A DNA stretch of 64,000 nt. It comes from Burkholderia lata. Its GTDB lineage: Bacteria > Pseudomonadota > Gammaproteobacteria > Burkholderiales > Burkholderiaceae. The first letter of the stretch is position 1, and every line of letters begins with the position of its first letter. The position numbers were made by a program, and so were the translations under genes. The notes beneath the pieces are model-generated. The model ran no database searches. It was given only the letters and a program-made list of their open reading frames with translations, and had not been told where the DNA came from. This document shows positions 26,401 to 34,108 of the stretch, piece by piece. The stretch lies in the NCBI RefSeq assembly GCF_902499335.1, contig NZ_CABVQK010000017.1:62001-126000 (forward strand), in the 5' to 3' direction.

Positions 26401-27635
26401 GCGGGCTCGTCGAGGCGCTGATCGCCGACGTGCGCGGCGAGACGCAGATCGCGATGAAAACGGCCGACTTCAAGCTCGAGACGCTGCCCGCGCACCTGTT
26501 CATGAACTTCAAGGTGATCGACGAGCACGGTCGCCAGCTCGCGATGGGGCGCAATCTCGCGCAGCTTCGCCAGGAGCTGGGCGCGCAGGCGCAGCAGCAG
26601 TTCCAGAAGATCGCGGCGGCGTCGACGATCGCGGCCGGCGGCGATGCCGATGACGGCCAGCCCCTAGGCCAGGCGCCGGCGGCGGTGGCTGCCGCCACGA
26701 CCGGTGCCGCCGGCCGCAACGCGAAGGCCGGCAAGGGCGCGGCGCCGCAGACGGCCGCTCCGGCGGAAGCCGGCGCGACGGCGCTGTACGAGAACCTGAC
26801 GACGTGGAATTTCGGCAAGCTGCCCGAGCTGCTGGAGATCCGCCGGCGCGGCCAGACGCTGTACGGCTACCCGGCGCTCGTCGATCGCGGCACGCACTGC
26901 GACGTCGAGGTGTTCGATTCCCCGGAGGAGGCCACGCGCATTCACCGGGCCGGCCTGCGGCGGCTGTTCGCGCTGCAGCTGAAGGAGCCGATCAAGTTCC
27001 TCGAGAAGAACCTGCCGGGCCTGCGCGAGATGGCGATGCAGTACATGTCGCTCGGCACGCAGGACGAGCTGCGCGACCAGCTGATCGACACGGCGCTCGA
27101 CCGCGCGTGCCTGCAGGACCCGCTGCCCGACGACGACGCGAGCTTCCACGCGCGCCGCGACGAGGGCCGGAGCCGCCTGAACCTGCTCGCGCAGGAAATC
27201 GCGCGGCTGGTCGGCCAGATCCTGGCCGAATACGCGGGGCTCGTGAAGAAGCTGGCGCAGGCGAAGCCGTTCGCGCAGGCCCACGCGGACCTGCAGCAGC
27301 AGCTCGCCGCGCTGGTCGGCAAGCGCTTCGTGATCGATACGCCGTACGCGCAACTGGCGCACTTCCCGCGCTACCTGAAGGGGATCGCGCTGCGGATCGA
27401 CAAGCTGAAGGCCGATCCGGCGCGCGACGCGAAGCAGTCGGTTGACCTGTTGCCGCTCGCCCAGCAATACCAGCGCGCGGTGTCGCAGCGCGGCGGCGTC
27501 GCCGATTCGCGGCTTGCGGAATTCCGCTGGCTGCTCGAGGAATTGCGGATTTCGCTGTTCGCGCAGGAACTGCGCACGCCGATACCTGTCTCTGTCAAGC
27601 GTCTGCACAAGGTCTGGGAGTCGATGCAGCGCTAG
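23424..27635 (+). CDS. hrpA: ATP-dependent RNA helicase HrpA
   Basis: Large DEAH-box RNA helicase of 1403 residues, full length for the family, which acts on structured mRNA and stalled ribosomes. Walker A is GETGSGKT (about 127-134), DEAH is in LIIDEAHERSLNIDF (about 224-238), then SATIDADRF and the motif VI region QRAGRCGRVADG. A low-complexity Pro/Arg/Gln/Ala N-terminal tail of about 95 residues precedes the helicase core, and an Ala-rich linker (about 1070-1115) interrupts the C-terminal DUF3418 region. It is divergent from argA with only 23 nt between starts. Confidence 0.97.
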   Translation: MSNVPKSPAPTRAKAPSARHPDGAADARQQQGQPPRRPQEQQAGKPAHAPRGPRGDEPRGDARQAAAKDASATGERAPRRERPPRAVVAPNPVPPITYPESLPVSGKRDEIAREIAGHQVVIVCGETGSGKTTQLPKICLDLGRGLGAGGTGLIGHTQPRRLAASSTGRRIAEELGTPFGEVVGYKVRFTDNLAPGASVKLMTDGILLAETQTDPLLKAYDTLIIDEAHERSLNIDFLLGYLKEILPRRPDLKLIVTSATIDADRFARHFGTDERPAPVIEVSGRLYPVEMRYRPVAEDRPAVKHAEGTGGRDRVKTAREAERDLMDAIVDAVDELCREGPGDVLVFLPGEREIREAAEALRKHHPPHTEILPLFARLSAADQDKVFKASNARRIVLATNVAETSLTVPGIRYVVDTGLARVKRYSYRNKVEQLQVESISQAAANQRAGRCGRVADGVCIRLYEESDYQARARFTDPEILRSSLASVILRMKSLHLTAIESFPFLEPPPGRAIADGYQLLNELGAVDDDNALTPLGRELARLPLDPRVGRMILAARDQQSLREVLIIASALSVQDPRDRPIEAQEQADQAHRRFADERSEFLQWLKIWAWFEEAVAHKKSNRQLVDACRQNFLSHLRLREWRDVHSQLLTVVREHGWRLNEVEATYEQVHLALLTGLLGNLGMKADDDPHYLGARGIKFYLWPGSVLAKKAGRWVMAAELVETSRLYARCLAKIEPEWVEKIGAHLLKKSLSEPHWEKRPAQVSAYERATLYGLPIYHRRRIAFGKQDPSRARELFIRGALVEGEFDTKLPFFAHNRKLLADIEQLEHKSRRQDVLVDDELIYAYYDQAIPEGIHTGAAFERWYRDEVKKGGQAEDRQRLLYLSRDDLMRHEAAGVTTELFPKRATMAGVEMALTYHFEPGTPRDGVTLAVPLYALNQVDARRCEWLVPGMLKEKVQLLLKSLPQKLRRHCVPLPEYAAGFVERMGRERFGAGGLVEALIADVRGETQIAMKTADFKLETLPAHLFMNFKVIDEHGRQLAMGRNLAQLRQELGAQAQQQFQKIAAASTIAAGGDADDGQPLGQAPAAVAAATTGAAGRNAKAGKGAAPQTAAPAEAGATALYENLTTWNFGKLPELLEIRRRGQTLYGYPALVDRGTHCDVEVFDSPEEATRIHRAGLRRLFALQLKEPIKFLEKNLPGLREMAMQYMSLGTQDELRDQLIDTALDRACLQDPLPDDDASFHARRDEGRSRLNLLAQEIARLVGQILAEYAGLVKKLAQAKPFAQAHADLQQQLAALVGKRFVIDTPYAQLAHFPRYLKGIALRIDKLKADPARDAKQSVDLLPLAQQYQRAVSQRGGVADSRLAEFRWLLEELRISLFAQELRTPIPVSVKRLHKVWESMQR

Positions 27636-27755
27636 CGCAACATCGGTTACCCGGGCCCGCACCGGCGGCCGGCCCCGGCCGGCCGCGCGGCGCCTGCCGC
27701 GCCGGCCGACCGGGCCGCCGCGGCGTGCGTCGAAGTGGCGCAATGCCGGCTTCGG

Positions 27756-27776
27756 TCAACCGGCCGGGCCGGTTGA
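27756..27776. repeat. 21-bp perfect palindrome upstream of the beta-propeller gene
   Basis: TCAACCGGCC (27756-27765) is mirrored exactly by GGCCGGTTGA (27767-27776) around one central base. It is followed by ACGTTTTACAAT, where TACAAT (27783-27788) could be a -10 box. It could be an operator for the next gene or a poor terminator for hrpA. No strong T-run follows. Confidence 0.5.
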
Positions 27777-27815
27777 ACGTTTTACAATGACGGTTGTTCC
27801 ACGACGTGAGTCTTC

Positions 27816-28805
27816 ATGCGCACTTTCCTTTCCCTCGGCCGCACGCTCGCGCTGGCCGCCGCCGTGCTGGCGCCCGCCGCACACGCGAATAACGTGATCA
27901 TCCTCAACTCGGCCGAAGCGACGCTTTCACTGATCGACCAGCAGACCCGCGAAGTCGTCAGCACGATGCCGACCGGCAAGGAACCGCATCACTTGATGGC
28001 AACGCCCGACAATTCGTCGCTGATCGTTGCAAATTCGGTCTCGAACAGCCTGATGTTCCTCGATCCGAAGACGGGCAAGCTGCAGCGCACCGTCGAAGGG
28101 ATCGACGATCCGTACCAGCTCGGCTTCTCGCCCGACCGCAAATGGTTCGCGGCGGCCGGCCTGCGGCTCGATCGAGTCGACATCTACGGCTACGACGGCC
28201 GCGACCTGAAGCTCGTGAAGCGCGTGCCGCTCGCGGTGATGCCGAGCCACCTTGCGTTCACGAAGGACAGCAAGACGCTGCTCGTGTCGCTGCAGGTCTC
28301 CGGCGAGATCGCGGCGATCGACCTGCCGACGCAGACGGTCAAGTGGAAGATGAAGGTCGGCAAGGTGCCGGCCGGCCTGTGGCTCACGCCGGACGACAAG
28401 TACCTGCTCGTCGGGATGACCGGCGCGGATTACGTCGCGGTGGTCGACTGGCGCAACCAGAAGGTCGTCAAGCAGATCTATACGGGCAAGGGCGCGCACA
28501 ACTTCCGCTCGCTCGCCGACGGCACGCACGTCGCGGTGACGAACCGGGTCGCGAACACGATCAGCATCATCGACGAGAACACGCTCACCAACGTCGGCGA
28601 CATCACCGGCCTGCTGCCGGGCCCGGACGACATGGAGCTGTCCGCCGACAAGAAAACGTTGTGGGTGACGTTCCGCTTCGCGAAGAAGGTCGGGATCATC
28701 GACCTGGCGTCGCGCAAGCTGGTGCAGACGATTGCCGTCGGCCGCTCGCCGCACGGCATCTATTTCTACGACCGCGCGCCGTGGCGCGCCGCGAACGGCG
28801 CGTGA
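27816..28805 (+). CDS. Periplasmic YVTN-type beta-propeller protein
   Basis: A 329-residue exported protein with a Sec signal peptide (LGRTLALAAAVLAPAAHA, cleavage about residue 24) and then repeated beta-propeller blades. These are seen as recurring units such as TLSLIDQQTREVVSTMPTG, NSLMFLDPKTGKLQRTV and NTISIIDENTLTNVGDI. The family (YncE/cytochrome D1 heme-domain-like propellers) has no fixed activity. It is followed after 16 nt by a sterol-desaturase-like membrane enzyme, suggesting they work together at the envelope. Function is unknown. Confidence 0.88.
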   Translation: MRTFLSLGRTLALAAAVLAPAAHANNVIILNSAEATLSLIDQQTREVVSTMPTGKEPHHLMATPDNSSLIVANSVSNSLMFLDPKTGKLQRTVEGIDDPYQLGFSPDRKWFAAAGLRLDRVDIYGYDGRDLKLVKRVPLAVMPSHLAFTKDSKTLLVSLQVSGEIAAIDLPTQTVKWKMKVGKVPAGLWLTPDDKYLLVGMTGADYVAVVDWRNQKVVKQIYTGKGAHNFRSLADGTHVAVTNRVANTISIIDENTLTNVGDITGLLPGPDDMELSADKKTLWVTFRFAKKVGIIDLASRKLVQTIAVGRSPHGIYFYDRAPWRAANGA

Positions 28806-28821
28806 CGGGCGGGGGAGAACG

Positions 28822-29796
28822 ATGCTGCACCTGATCGATGCGTTCGTATCGGACATCCAGACCTGGCTGTACGTCGACGTCGTGCAGCCGCTCCTCTTCA
28901 AGTTCAACCTGATGGACTATGACGAGGACACCTACGACGCGCTGTACTGGGTGATCGTCGGCGCGCTGCAGATGGTGCTGATGTTCGTGCTGCTGCGCCC
29001 GCTCGAGGCGCTGCTGCCCGTCGAGCGCTGGACGAACCGCCGGGCCGTGCGGGTCGACGTGATCTACACGGCGATCGCGAAGCTCGGCATCTACTCGCTG
29101 TTCTTCTTCTTCGCGCTGCAGCCGCTGTTCGACAACTTCCAGGCGTGGCTGCGCCTGCACGGCATCGCGAACCTCAACCTCGACTATCTGTGGCCGGGCG
29201 TGACGTCGAAGCCGATCGTCGCGTTCGCGATCTATCTCGTCGTGCTCGATTTCGCCGGCTACTGGTATCACCGCTGGCAGCACAAGTTCGGCATCTGGTG
29301 GGAGCTGCACGCGGTGCATCACAGCCAGCGCCAGATGTCGCTGTGGTGCGACGACCGCAACCACGTGCTCGACGACGTGATCCAGTCGTGCTTCTTCGCG
29401 GCGATCGCGCTCGTGATCGGCGTGACGCCGTCGCAGTTCGTCGTGCTCACCGCGGTCACGAACTTCATGCAGAGCATTCAGCATACGAATGCGCGGCTGT
29501 CGTTCGGCTGGCTCGGCGAGCGCCTGATCGTGAGCCCGATCTTCCACCGGCGCCACCACGCGGTCGGCTACGGCCACGAAGGCACGAAGTACGGCTGTAA
29601 CTTCGGCGTGCTGTTCCCGTGGTGGGACATGATGTTCGGCACCGCGTCGTGGAACCGCACGGTCGAGCCGACCGGCATCCGCGACCAGGTCGAAGGCGTG
29701 TCCTACGGCGAAGGCTTCTGGGCGCAGCACGGCCTCGCGTTCGTGCGGATCTTCCGGCGCCTGTTCCCCGCCAAGCGCGGCGCGGCATCGGCCTGA
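28822..29796 (+). CDS. Sterol desaturase / fatty acid hydroxylase superfamily membrane protein
   Basis: An integral membrane di-iron enzyme of 324 residues. The histidine clusters of the superfamily are present: HRWQH in YWYHRWQHKFGIWWELH, HAVHHS just after it, and HRRHHAVGYGHE (about 240-251). Several hydrophobic helices precede and separate them. The chosen ATG 28822 has a GGGGAGA ribosome site. Bacterial members hydroxylate or desaturate lipids, including hopanoids and ornithine lipids. The substrate here is unknown. It forms an apparent two-gene unit with the preceding propeller. Confidence 0.9.
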   Translation: MLHLIDAFVSDIQTWLYVDVVQPLLFKFNLMDYDEDTYDALYWVIVGALQMVLMFVLLRPLEALLPVERWTNRRAVRVDVIYTAIAKLGIYSLFFFFALQPLFDNFQAWLRLHGIANLNLDYLWPGVTSKPIVAFAIYLVVLDFAGYWYHRWQHKFGIWWELHAVHHSQRQMSLWCDDRNHVLDDVIQSCFFAAIALVIGVTPSQFVVLTAVTNFMQSIQHTNARLSFGWLGERLIVSPIFHRRHHAVGYGHEGTKYGCNFGVLFPWWDMMFGTASWNRTVEPTGIRDQVEGVSYGEGFWAQHGLAFVRIFRRLFPAKRGAASA

Positions 29797-29825
29797 TCCG
29801 GCCATCTTCACGTTGAGCGGCTCTC

Positions 29826-29867
29826 CCACGCGGCCCGCATGTGCTTTGGCGCATGCGGGCCGCGTGG
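29826..29867 (+). terminator. Very stable hairpin after the sterol desaturase gene
   Basis: A perfect 16-bp GC-rich stem (29826-29841 with 29852-29867) with a 10-nt loop is followed by TTTATCCTTT. It lies 30 nt after the stop and is a likely terminator, although the T-run is interrupted. Confidence 0.75.
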
Positions 29868-29907
29868 TTTATCCTTTCCCCGTTTTTCTCCGTCGATACA
29901 GGCTCGC

Positions 29908-30735
29908 ATGAACGACTTGCTGCGTTCCTTCGTCCGGGCATTGGCGAGCGCACTGCATCCGCGCATGCTCTGGCTCACCCTGATGCCGTTTCTCGTCTCG
30001 GCCGTCCTGTGGGGCGTCGTGCTGTGGTTCTCGTGGCAGACGCTGCTGGACCTCGCACGCGGCGCGCTCGACGGCTTCGTGCTGACGGCCATGCTGTACC
30101 GCGCGTTCGACGCGATCGGCATGTCGCAGCTGCACGCGGTCGTCGCGCCGTTCGTGGTCGTGTCGCTCGCGATCCCGCTGATCGTGCTGACCGTGCTGCT
30201 GCTGATCGCGACGATTTCGATGCCGGTCGTGATCAAGCACCTGGCGAACCGGCAGTTCGCGGCGCTCGAGCCGAAACGGGGCGGCACCTTCTTCGGCAGC
30301 GTGTTCAATTCGCTGTGGGCGGCGCTGGCCGGCGTCGTCGTGCTGGTCGTCACGATCCCGCTGTGGCTGATTCCGCCGTTCTTCGCGCTGCTGCCGCCGG
30401 TGATCTGGGGCTGGCTCACGTACCGCGTGATGACCTACGACGCGCTCGCGCTGCACGCGAGCCGCGACGAGCGCCGGGCGCTCGTGCGGCAGCACCGCTG
30501 GCCGCTGATCGGCATCGGGGTCGCGACCGGGCTGCTCGGCACCGTGCCGACCTTCGTGTGGGTATCGTCGGTCTGGATGATGGTGCTGTTCCCGTTCGTC
30601 GCAGCGGCCATGATCTGGGTTTACGCTTTCATCCTCGTCTTCTCGGCGCTGTGGTTCGGGCATTACTGCCTGCGCGCGCTGGAGGACCTGCGTGCGAGTT
30701 CGCGCGCCACCGCAATCGACATGGGGCAGGCATGA
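29908..30735 (+). CDS. EI24 domain membrane protein (CysZ/EI24-like)
   Basis: An inner-membrane protein of 275 residues with about six hydrophobic segments (for example LWLTLMPFLVSAVLWGVVLW and VVSLAIPLIVLTVLLLIATI). The HPRMLWLTLMPFLV opening and the pattern LYRAFDAIGM, WGWLTYRVMTYDALALHAS resemble the EI24 family, which includes the sulfate transporter CysZ. ATG 29908 starts the conserved region. Its stop overlaps the start of the CinA-like gene by 4 nt, so the two are coupled. Role unknown. Confidence 0.85.
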   Translation: MNDLLRSFVRALASALHPRMLWLTLMPFLVSAVLWGVVLWFSWQTLLDLARGALDGFVLTAMLYRAFDAIGMSQLHAVVAPFVVVSLAIPLIVLTVLLLIATISMPVVIKHLANRQFAALEPKRGGTFFGSVFNSLWAALAGVVVLVVTIPLWLIPPFFALLPPVIWGWLTYRVMTYDALALHASRDERRALVRQHRWPLIGIGVATGLLGTVPTFVWVSSVWMMVLFPFVAAAMIWVYAFILVFSALWFGHYCLRALEDLRASSRATAIDMGQA

Positions 30736-31547
30736 GCATCGGCATCATCATCATCGGCGACGAAATCCTTTCGGGCCGCCGGCAGGACAAGCATCTGGCG
30801 AAGGTCATCGAGCTGCTCGGCGCACGCGGCCTCACGCTCGACTGGGCCGAGTACGTCGGCGACGATCCGGCGCGCATCACGGCGACCCTCGCGCGCGCGA
30901 TCGCGTCGGGCGACATCGTGTTCTCGACGGGCGGCATCGGCGCGACGCCGGACGACCACACGCGCCAGTGCGCGGCCGCGGCGCTCGGCGTGCCGCTCGA
31001 GCTGCATCCGGACGCGAAGGTGCTGATTTCGGAGCGGATCCGCGAAACGCACACCGATCCGGCCACGCCGGTCGACTTCGATTCGCCGGAAAACCAGCAC
31101 CGCTTCAACATGGGCGTGTTCCCGGTGGGCGCGACGATCATCCCGAACGGCTACAACCGGATTCCCGGGTTCTCGGTCGGCGACCTGCACTTCGTGCCGG
31201 GCTTCCCGGTGATGGCGTGGCCGATGATCGAATGGGTGCTCGATACGAAGTACGCGCACCTGCATCACGCAACGCCGCACGCGGAACGCTCGCTGTACGT
31301 GTTCGAGCTGCCGGAATCGACGCTCACGCCGCTGATGGAGCGCATCGAGCGCGATTTCCCGGGCGTGCGCGTGTTCAGCCTGCCGAGCGTCGGCGATGCG
31401 GAGCGCGGCGGGATCTACGCGCGCCGTCACATCGATCTTGGTGTGAAGGGCGAACCGGAAGCGGTCGCGGCCGCGTACGTGAAGCTGCGCGAAGGCGTGC
31501 ACCTGCTCGGCGGCGACGTCGTCGAGCCCGATACGCCGCGCGCCTGA
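30732..31547 (+). CDS. Competence/damage-inducible protein A (CinA N-terminal / MoCF-binding domain)
   Basis: A 271-residue cytoplasmic protein with the molybdopterin-binding fold of CinA/MoaB. It opens IGIIIIGDEILSGRRQDKH and carries the signature IVFSTGGIGATPDDHTRQ (about 58-75). It lacks the C-terminal nicotinamide-nucleotide amidase domain of full CinA, so it corresponds to the shorter YfaY-like group, whose members include ADP-ribose/CoA pyrophosphatases. It overlaps the EI24 gene by 4 nt. Biochemical activity is not certain. Confidence 0.88.
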   Translation: MSIGIIIIGDEILSGRRQDKHLAKVIELLGARGLTLDWAEYVGDDPARITATLARAIASGDIVFSTGGIGATPDDHTRQCAAAALGVPLELHPDAKVLISERIRETHTDPATPVDFDSPENQHRFNMGVFPVGATIIPNGYNRIPGFSVGDLHFVPGFPVMAWPMIEWVLDTKYAHLHHATPHAERSLYVFELPESTLTPLMERIERDFPGVRVFSLPSVGDAERGGIYARRHIDLGVKGEPEAVAAAYVKLREGVHLLGGDVVEPDTPRA

Positions 31548-31576
31548 GCGGCCCCTCGATCAGCCGCACAAAAACC

Positions 31577-31599
31577 ACGGGCCGCGCAACGCGGCCCGT
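31577..31599 (-). terminator. Terminator of the rhodanese gene, hairpin between convergent genes
   Basis: A perfect 10-bp stem (31577-31586 with 31590-31599) has a 3-nt loop. On the minus strand it is followed by GGTTTTTGTG. It lies between the convergent CinA-like and rhodanese genes and may serve both. Confidence 0.75.
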
Positions 31600-31662
31600 C
31601 ATCGGCATGTCATCGCCCGGCTCGACGATGGGGTTGTCGCAGCCGGCGTGAGCGGCGTGCCG

Positions 31663-32127
31663 TCAGGCGCCGATCCACGGCAGTTTCCGGAAGCACCAGC
31701 CTTCGACCGTCTTGCGGTGGCCTTCGGCGTCCTTCGCGCCCTCGAAGCCTTCGAGGAGGTCGAACGCCTTCGTGAAGCCGGCCTGCGTGGACGCGACCGC
31801 GGCGAGCTTCGAGCGCGCGGCGCTGCGGCACAGGAACAGGATGGGCGTATCGGCCGGGAGGGCTGCCTTCAGTTCGTTGACGAATTCGGCATTCGGCACG
31901 CCGCCCGGGTAGCGCGTCCATTCGAGGTGCAGGTACTGGCCGTCACCGACGAGCGGGCGGCCGATCCAGTCGAGTTCGGCGCGGGTGCGCACGTCGACGA
32001 GCCGTGCCGACGGATCGAGCTGCAGCAGTTCGAAGGCCTCGGCCGGCAGCAGCGCCCCGGCGTAGTTCAGCGCGGCTTGTGCGCGGCGTTCGTCGGCCTT
32101 CGCGTAAAGCTGGTCGAGCGTACTCAT
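31663..32127 (-). CDS. Rhodanese-like domain protein
   Basis: A single-domain sulfurtransferase-like protein of 154 residues, cytoplasmic (no signal). The active-site loop is CRSAARS with Cys100 in ILFLCRSAARSKLA; LQLDPSARLVDVRTRAELDWIG is the preceding conserved rhodanese block. ATG 32127 (MSTLDQLYAKADERR) was taken over an in-frame ATG at 32151 because the GGAGACTCCCTGCC region upstream supplies the ribosome site. It may move sulfane sulfur or act in thiol chemistry. The partner is unknown. Confidence 0.92.
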   Translation of the reverse strand: MSTLDQLYAKADERRAQAALNYAGALLPAEAFELLQLDPSARLVDVRTRAELDWIGRPLVGDGQYLHLEWTRYPGGVPNAEFVNELKAALPADTPILFLCRSAARSKLAAVASTQAGFTKAFDLLEGFEGAKDAEGHRKTVEGWCFRKLPWIGA

Positions 32128-32220
32128 GGCAGGGAGTCTCCTATCGGTCAAACGAACATTCTAGCGCGGCGTCGCGGGTCGGATGTCCGTGTGGGGTACG
32201 GTGCGCGCACCCCACACGCG

Positions 32221-32237
32221 TTCACCAAAAGAGTGCA
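32221..32237. promoter_or_regulatory. Weaker NtrC-type enhancer site upstream of glnA
   Basis: TTCACCAAAAGAGTGCA matches the 17-bp NtrC consensus TGCACCNNNNTGGTGCA at 10 of 13 defined positions. Its centre is 70 bp upstream of the stronger site at 32291, about seven helical turns, which fits paired NtrC binding. Confidence 0.6.
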
Positions 32238-32290
32238 GAATGGCGCGCATGCACCAGAATGATTCCGTGGGCGCGGCGCGTTGCAACGAT

Positions 32291-32307
32291 TGCACCATCG
32301 CGGTGCT
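32291..32307. promoter_or_regulatory. Strong NtrC enhancer site upstream of glnA
   Basis: TGCACCATCGCGGTGCT matches the NtrC consensus TGCACCNNNNTGGTGCA at 11 of 13 defined positions and is nearly symmetric. It lies about 100 bp upstream of the sigma-54 promoter at 32406, typical for an enhancer. Confidence 0.8.
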
Positions 32308-32405
32308 TTCGGTTGGCAGGCGGTGCGAAGCCGAGCCCCGGAATTGCGCAGCACAGCCCCGTCGCGACGAGCGCCGGCGCGATTCGCGCCAGTCGTGCGC
32401 AGAGA

Positions 32406-32421
32406 TGGCACGGAAGCTGCT
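32406..32421 (+). promoter_or_regulatory. Sigma-54 (-24/-12) promoter of glnA
   Basis: TGGCACGGAAGCTGCT matches the sigma-54 consensus TGGCACGNNNNTTGCW except for one position, with GG and GC at the required spacing. The predicted transcript starts about 12 nt downstream, giving a leader of roughly 100 nt before glnA. Two NtrC-type sites lie upstream. Confidence 0.88.
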
Positions 32422-32532
32422 ATATAGAATTCGGTCGAATCGGGGCGCGCTGCGCCAAAGCAAGACCCCGGTCAGCTCGATAAACGAGGCGGTTCCCAGT
32501 CCGCCGGAATTGTTCAATCAGGAGAAGAGGTT

Positions 32533-33948
32533 ATGAGTAAAACCGTCGCCGACGTCATGCAACTCGTGAAGGACGAGGACTGCAAGTTTGTCGATTTCCG
32601 CTTCACGGACACGCGCGGCAAGGAACAGCACGTGTCGGTGCCGGTTTCGGCGTTTGACGAAGACAAGTTCGAAAGCGGTCATGCATTCGACGGCTCGTCG
32701 ATCGCGGGCTGGAAGGGCATCGAGGCGTCGGACATGCTGCTCATGCCGGACCCGAACGCCGCATTCATCGACCCGTTCTATGAAGAGTCGACCCTGGTCC
32801 TGACCTGCGACGTGGTCGAGCCGGCCGACGGCAAGGGCTACGAGCGCGATCCGCGTTCGCTCGCGAAGCGCGGCGAAGCGTACCTGAAGAGCACGGGCAT
32901 CGGCGACACGGCCTTCTTCGGTCCGGAACCGGAATTCTTCATTTTCGACTCGGTCCAGTGGAACACGGACATGTCGGGTTGCTTCGTGAAGATCAACTCG
33001 GAAGAAGCACCGTGGTCGGCTGGCAAGGAATTCGAAGGCGGCAACACGGGCCACCGTCCGGGCACGAAGGGCGGCTACTTCCCGGTCGCACCGGTCGACA
33101 CGTTCCAGGACATGCGTTCGGAAATGTGCCTGCTGCTCGAACAGCTCGGCATCCCGGTCGAAGTGCACCACCACGAAGTGGCGGGCCAGGGCCAGAACGA
33201 AATCGGCACGAAGTTCTCGACGCTGGTCGAGCGCGCCGACTGGACGCAATGGTCGAAGTACATCATCCATAACGTCGCGCACTCGTACGGCAAGACGGCG
33301 ACGTTCATGCCGAAGCCGGTCGTCGGCGACAACGGTTCGGGCATGCACGTTCACCAGTCGATCTGGAAGGACGGCCAGAACCTGTTCGCAGGCAACGGCT
33401 ACGCCGGCCTGTCGGAACTGGCGCTGTTCTACATCGGCGGCATCATCAAGCACGCCCGTGCACTGAACGCGATCACGAACCCGACGACGAACTCGTACAA
33501 GCGTCTGGTCCCGCACTTCGAAGCACCGGTCAAGCTCGCTTACTCGGCACGCAACCGTTCGGCATCGATCCGCATTCCGCACGTGTCGAACCCGAAGGGC
33601 CGCCGTATCGAAACGCGCTTCCCGGATCCGATGGCGAACCCGTACCTGTGCTTCACGGCGCTGATGATGGCCGGCCTCGACGGGATCCAGAACAAGATCC
33701 ATCCGGGCGAAGCAGCGGACAAGAACCTGTACGACCTGCCGCCGGAAGAAGATGCAAAGATCCCGACCGTTTGCGCGGGCCTCGACCAGGCACTCGAAGC
33801 ACTCGACAAGGATCGCGAGTTCCTGACGCGCGGTGGCGTGTTCACGGACGGCATGCTGGACGCGTACCTTGCGCTGAAGGAGCAGGAGCTGGCGAAGTTC
33901 CGCATGACGACGCACCCGATCGAGTTCGAGATGTACTACTCGCTGTAA
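32533..33948 (+). CDS. glnA: Type I glutamine synthetase
   Basis: The main ammonia-assimilating enzyme: glutamate + NH3 + ATP to glutamine, a cytoplasmic dodecamer. The 471 residues match GS I-beta. Blocks seen are [34 protein letters not shown] (metal), GSGMHVHQS (active site) and [11 protein letters not shown]. Tyr400 in [10 protein letters not shown] is the adenylylation site used by GlnE. The gene is preceded by a sigma-54 promoter with NtrC sites and followed by a terminator, then ntrB-ntrC. The codons are strongly biased and AT-poor in third positions, as for a highly expressed gene. Confidence 0.99.
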   Translation: MSKTVADVMQLVKDEDCKFVDFRFTDTRGKEQHVSVPVSAFDEDKFESGHAFDGSSIAGWKGIEASDMLLMPDPNAAFIDPFYEESTLVLTCDVVEPADGKGYERDPRSLAKRGEAYLKSTGIGDTAFFGPEPEFFIFDSVQWNTDMSGCFVKINSEEAPWSAGKEFEGGNTGHRPGTKGGYFPVAPVDTFQDMRSEMCLLLEQLGIPVEVHHHEVAGQGQNEIGTKFSTLVERADWTQWSKYIIHNVAHSYGKTATFMPKPVVGDNGSGMHVHQSIWKDGQNLFAGNGYAGLSELALFYIGGIIKHARALNAITNPTTNSYKRLVPHFEAPVKLAYSARNRSASIRIPHVSNPKGRRIETRFPDPMANPYLCFTALMMAGLDGIQNKIHPGEAADKNLYDLPPEEDAKIPTVCAGLDQALEALDKDREFLTRGGVFTDGMLDAYLALKEQELAKFRMTTHPIEFEMYYSL

Positions 33949-34031
33949 TCGGCGATGGCGCTTCGATTCAGCGCCGTCATGCCGGTTCGTTCCCGTCGCG
34001 CGGCCTGCGGCGGGAACGGCGGAGTCTGAAA

Positions 34032-34058
34032 GGGGCGGCGTCCAGCCGTCCCTTTTTT
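34032..34058 (+). terminator. Terminator between glnA and ntrB
   Basis: An 8-bp stem (34032-34039 with 34045-34052, one G-T pair) has a 5-nt loop and is followed by six T residues. It lies 84 nt after the glnA stop. Read-through or a weak internal promoter must supply ntrBC. Confidence 0.85.
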
Positions 34059-34108
34059 GTTCCGGTGATTTTCCTTTTCTGGCCCGTTGAGGCGCGACAA
34101 GCACGCAG

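Larger units (their letters stand above)
32128..32532. other. glnA upstream regulatory region
   Basis: This 405-nt gap holds the two NtrC-type sites and the sigma-54 promoter listed separately. A TATAGA sequence (32423-32428) just after the -12 element could act as a weak sigma-70 -10 box for basal expression. I see no gene in it. Confidence 0.7.
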
